Source: Micromonospora radicis (GTDB lineage Bacteria > Actinomycetota > Actinomycetes > Mycobacteriales > Micromonosporaceae). Taken from it: 64,000 bases of DNA. Below the pieces are notes generated by a model that worked only from the letters and a program-made list of their open reading frames with translations, made no database searches and was not told the origin of the DNA. This document shows positions 61,031 to 64,000 of the stretch, piece after piece (position 1 is the stretch's first letter; each line of letters begins with the position of its first letter). Location: assembly GCF_003583405.1 (NCBI RefSeq), contig NZ_QXEC01000001.1, positions 62,001 through 126,000 of the forward strand. The letters are read 5' to 3'. The translations under genes and the position numbers were made by a program.

Positions 61031-63614
61031 CCTGCCGCACCACCTCGATGTCGTGCTCGCCGGAGCAGAGCAGCCAGGTGTCCGGAACCGTCACGGTGTC
61101 GGCGGTGGCCTGGTTGGCGCTGGCCGACCAGTCCACCGCGTCGGCGCTGCGGTGCACGCCCCGCTCACCACCGGCCAGCACCAGCCGCTGCGCCCCCGAG
61201 GTGGCGGCGACCGCGTCCACCGGCACGAACCGGGTACGGTCGCGCAACGGCAGCCCGCAGTTCACCGACACGGAAGCCCACTGCGGCTGCCCGGCCACGG
61301 TGTCCAGCCGCAGCACCCCACCGCTCTGCGTGGCGGCCAACGCCAGCGTGCCGCTGAAAGCGAGATCCCGGCAGGTGCCGCCGAGCCAGCCCGCCTGCAT
61401 CGCCTGCCACTTGACGTCGGATTCGAACAGTCGCGCCCGGAAGCAGCCCTGGCCGGGCTTCTTCGGGTCCGGTTCGCCGGCACCGCTCCACAACAGGGTG
61501 GCCGGGCCGTCGTACTGCACGGCGAGCACCCGGTTGTCGACGTTGGCCAGCCCGACGTGCACGAAGGTGCCCGGTCGGCCACCCCCGCCGGACAGGTACA
61601 CCCCGAAGCCGGCCTGCGCCGCCACCGCCACCCCCGGTACGCCGCGCTCGGAGACGAACGTCCGCACCGCGTAGAAGCCCCGGTCGGCGTCGGTCGGATC
61701 GACCAGGATCTGCAACGGCACCGCGCCGGGCAGCAACGACACCTCGTACAGGCCGGTGTCGGTGGCGACCAGCAGGGCACCGGCGCCGTCCCGGTCGATC
61801 CACGCCAGGTCACTGATCCGTGAGTCCAGGTCGGCCAGCAACGACCAGCTCTCACCCAGGTCGGTGCTCAGATGCACCCGGGAACCGCCACCGGCGCGTA
61901 CGGTGGCCACCGCCACCGAGCCGGGTCGGGGCACGATCCCCGGCCGGACCGGTGCCGGGGCGGGCGCCACCCGCTGCACGGTCTCCCCGTCGAAGCGCCC
62001 GGCCGGCTCCCAGCCCGCACCGGCGTTGGTGGAGCGGAACAGCACCGCACCGCTGCCGGCGTACCAGGTGCGCGGCTGGTACTCGTCGGCGGCCAGGGTA
62101 CGCACCTGGGCGTCCGGCGCCTCGTCGACCACGAACCGCACCGACTCGACGTAGCGCACCCCCGGCTCGGCGTGCTCCAGCAGCCGGTACACGTTGGACG
62201 CCCGCAACGGCTCGCCGAACGCCCAGCCGGTCGGGTTCAACGCCGTCGGCAGCGGACTCAACGACTGCTGCAACCGGTCGTGGATGCGCCGCCGGACCGC
62301 GTCGACGTCCTCCTCGCGGCGGACCACCACCCGCGCCCGGATCGAGACCGCCTTGTACCGGGCCCAGCTGGCCCGGCAGTCGGTGCCCAACGAGCGGCGC
62401 CGCTCCAGGTCCGCCTCGACCCGCAACCGGGTCTCCTCCACCTCGTGCTCGCGCAGCACCCGTACCGGCAGCCCGCCGCCCGGCCGCGCCTCCGCCGGCA
62501 CGTACGGCACCAGCACCACCTCCACCTCACCCGGCCGGGCGAAGCTGTACACGGCGGCCCGGGTGAACGCTCGCGCCCGGCTCACCCCGCCCGAGGCGGC
62601 GGCCAGCACCTCGAAGTCACGGGCGGTGACCGCCCGCTGCTGGGCGAAGAACGCGTACGGCCCGCGCAGCAGTACCGACTCCATCTCCTCCATCTCCCGG
62701 CCGCCCACCGCCGGCAACGGGTTGACCACCTTCACCCCGGGCAGCGGATCGCGCAGACTGGTAAGCGTCCCCGCCGCCACGTTGCCGGTCGGGCCGCCAC
62801 CGGCGCGGTACCAGAGCCGTACCTGCCGCCCGGCCGGCGGCACCGCCGCGACCGCGCCGTCGCCGAAGTGCAGCGACCCGTCCTGCGGGTCGGCGGTACG
62901 CAGGTCCAGCGCCGGGGCGAAGGTCACCGTGCCCGAGCAGCGGTCCACCAGGTACGCCTTGTCCTGCGGGCCGAGCCCGGCGAAGCTGTCCACCGGCCGC
63001 CAGATCTCGAAGGTGCGGCCCTCGTGCTCCCGGGCCGCCGCGCCCAACTCCACCGACCCGGCGGGCACCTCCACGCCGAGCAGCAGGTCCAACGCCTCGG
63101 CGGTCCGCGCCAGCGGTGCCCGCGCCGCGTGCAGCACCTGCCCCGGCGCCCCGGTGCCCACCCCCAGCAACTCCGCCTCCACCGGCTCGCAGTGGTGCAT
63201 CCGCACGGTGATCTCGCGTTCGCCTGCGGCCAGCAGCGCCGGTTCGCAGGTGACGAAGACGACCGGCCGGGGGTCGGCGCCACGCGCGGCGGCCACCCTT
63301 GTACCGGCGGGGATCCGCAGCTCCGCGTCGTCGCTGCCGGTACGGACGAACCGCACCTGCGCCCAGGCCGCCGACGGGGCGTGCCGGGTCACCCCGAGCA
63401 GGTTCAGGAACGACACGTACGCCTTCTCCGGCAGCTGGTTCAACCGGTAGATCATCACCTCGGTGAGATGGGCGAACGCCTCCAGCAGCGCGATACCCGG
63501 ATCGTGCGCCGACAGGTCGGTCCAGCCCGGGCAGGACTGCCGGATCCGCTCCCGCGCCTCGGTGACCAGGTCGAGGAAGGTCCGGTCGTCCAGGTGCGGC
63601 ACGGGCAGTGTCAT
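61011..63614 (-). CDS. Baseplate J-like eCIS protein with C-terminal Asp-box beta-propeller
   Basis: 867 aa. Residues 1-510 are a putative baseplate assembly protein (TIGR02243/gpJ-like): FLDLVTEARERIRQSCPGWTDLSAHDPGIALLEAFAHLTEVMIYRLNQ, then RVRLWYRAGGGPTGNVAAGTL-like, AVTARDFEVLAAAS. Residues about 515-867 change character into beta-propeller repeats with Asp-box motifs (FRSTNAGAGWEPAG; LSTDLGESWSLL; HRSADAVDWS), a fold often used for glycan or protein binding. ATG 63614 overlaps the gp25 gene stop. It builds the baseplate wedge; the propeller may project outward. Confidence 0.88.
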   Translation of the reverse strand: MTLPVPHLDDRTFLDLVTEARERIRQSCPGWTDLSAHDPGIALLEAFAHLTEVMIYRLNQLPEKAYVSFLNLLGVTRHAPSAAWAQVRFVRTGSDDAELRIPAGTRVAAARGADPRPVVFVTCEPALLAAGEREITVRMHHCEPVEAELLGVGTGAPGQVLHAARAPLARTAEALDLLLGVEVPAGSVELGAAAREHEGRTFEIWRPVDSFAGLGPQDKAYLVDRCSGTVTFAPALDLRTADPQDGSLHFGDGAVAAVPPAGRQVRLWYRAGGGPTGNVAAGTLTSLRDPLPGVKVVNPLPAVGGREMEEMESVLLRGPYAFFAQQRAVTARDFEVLAAASGGVSRARAFTRAAVYSFARPGEVEVVLVPYVPAEARPGGGLPVRVLREHEVEETRLRVEADLERRRSLGTDCRASWARYKAVSIRARVVVRREEDVDAVRRRIHDRLQQSLSPLPTALNPTGWAFGEPLRASNVYRLLEHAEPGVRYVESVRFVVDEAPDAQVRTLAADEYQPRTWYAGSGAVLFRSTNAGAGWEPAGRFDGETVQRVAPAPAPVRPGIVPRPGSVAVATVRAGGGSRVHLSTDLGESWSLLADLDSRISDLAWIDRDGAGALLVATDTGLYEVSLLPGAVPLQILVDPTDADRGFYAVRTFVSERGVPGVAVAAQAGFGVYLSGGGGRPGTFVHVGLANVDNRVLAVQYDGPATLLWSGAGEPDPKKPGQGCFRARLFESDVKWQAMQAGWLGGTCRDLAFSGTLALAATQSGGVLRLDTVAGQPQWASVSVNCGLPLRDRTRFVPVDAVAATSGAQRLVLAGGERGVHRSADAVDWSASANQATADTVTVPDTWLLCSGEHDIEVVRQDASSGH

Positions 63615-63994
63615 CGCGTCTCCTCTGCCTCGAAGCCGGGATCTCCGGTCGGCTCCGCGGGCGGATCGTCGTCGGCGGGCAGCAGGTCCACGGAGAACAC
63701 CAGCTGACCGGGGGAGAGGCTGGCCCGGATCCGGTAGTCCAGTCGGATCGTCAGGAGCCACGGATCGTCCGGGTCCGGCCCGGCGTCGACACCGAGCACG
63801 TCGATGCGTGGCTCCCACCGGGCGATCGCCGCGCGTACGTAGTGGATGGCCAGCCCGGCGGTGGTGTCGTCGTTCGGCGCGAAGACCAGCCGGTGCAGCC
63901 GCGAACCGTAGCCGGGACGCATCAACCGCTCACCGGGCGTGGTGGACAGCAGCAGGAACAGCGCCTGGCGTACCGTCTCGTCGCCGTCGGTCAT
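63611..63994 (-). CDS. GPW/gp25-family eCIS baseplate wedge protein
   Basis: 127 aa. The gp25 signature is clear: VRQALFLLLSTTPGERLMRPGYGSRLHRLVFAPND, YVRAAIARWEPRIDV, LTIRLDYRIRAS. It forms the inner baseplate with the J-like protein. ATG 63994 is in an ATGA context, so an upstream gene probably ends with the TGA at 63993-63991 just inside the window; only its last codons are present. The eCIS cluster therefore continues past the right edge. Confidence 0.92.
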   Translation of the reverse strand: MTDGDETVRQALFLLLSTTPGERLMRPGYGSRLHRLVFAPNDDTTAGLAIHYVRAAIARWEPRIDVLGVDAGPDPDDPWLLTIRLDYRIRASLSPGQLVFSVDLLPADDDPPAEPTGDPGFEAEETR

Positions 63995-64000
63995 GGCCAG

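Noticed and set aside
58928..63994. Prophage tail module
   Set aside because: No integrase, capsid, terminase or lysis genes are seen, and the baseplate and tail types plus membrane partners fit an injection system better.

Overview
The window is very GC-rich actinomycete DNA. Third codon positions are almost all G/C, GTG starts are common and ATGA/GTGA stop-start overlaps are frequent. Spo0M, a SARP regulator, a CebR-type operator, two sugar ABC transporters without their own ATPase, and a contractile-injection (eCIS) locus together suggest a filamentous, saprophytic member of the Micromonosporaceae (Micromonospora or a close relative). The genus is an inference; nothing in the window proves it. 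I see no tRNA, rRNA, CRISPR array, complete IS element or prophage.

Layout. 1-8.5 kb: a yellow/MRJP-family protein, a zinc-ribbon STAS protein, a BON protein, then a compact leftward operon MoxR - DUF58 - VWA - HtrA-like protease - response regulator - histidine kinase. 8.5-14.4 kb: a damaged aminoglycoside acetyltransferase gene with two 17-bp palindromes, pgi and zwf facing away from each other, and spo0M. 14.4-19.3 kb: a secreted CBM2-GH5 cellulase with a CebR-type box, a Pro-rich membrane protein and a vanadium-haloperoxidase-family protein. 19.6-27 kb: a SARP regulator divergent from the haloperoxidase with an 11-bp-periodic repeat between them, a 19-bp minisatellite, an HD protein, a 3' remnant of a pglW-like phage-defence gene, an AbiEi/DUF559-like protein, and a GntR/DivIVA pair that share an operator-bearing promoter. 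27-43.4 kb: pectin and uronate use, with two PL1 pectate lyases, a five-gene uronate operon, a divergent LacI regulator, an ABC importer, a YesL-like protein and a DUF6807 protein. 43.4-49.7 kb: a TPR-CHAT caspase-like protein divergent from a subtilase - ECF sigma - small protein operon, plus a secreted protein. 49.8-56.5 kb: LacI, a sugar ABC importer and a GH3 glycosidase. 56.6-64 kb: a second-type YidC, DUF6412 and three membrane or tail-associated proteins lead into the end of an eCIS cluster (tail I-like, baseplate J-like with a beta-propeller, gp25), which continues beyond the right edge.

How it fits together. Extracellular cellulase and pectate lyases release oligosaccharides. Two binding-protein-dependent importers take up sugars, presumably energised by a shared MsiK-type ATPase encoded elsewhere. 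UxaC, a mannitol-dehydrogenase-family reductase and an enolase-superfamily dehydratase would process hexuronates. LacI boxes lie inside or next to recognisable promoters. The least ordinary parts are the TPR-CHAT/subtilase/ECF-sigma module, the eCIS baseplate protein carrying an Asp-box propeller next to a possible membrane anchor, and the relic of a Pgl defence system.
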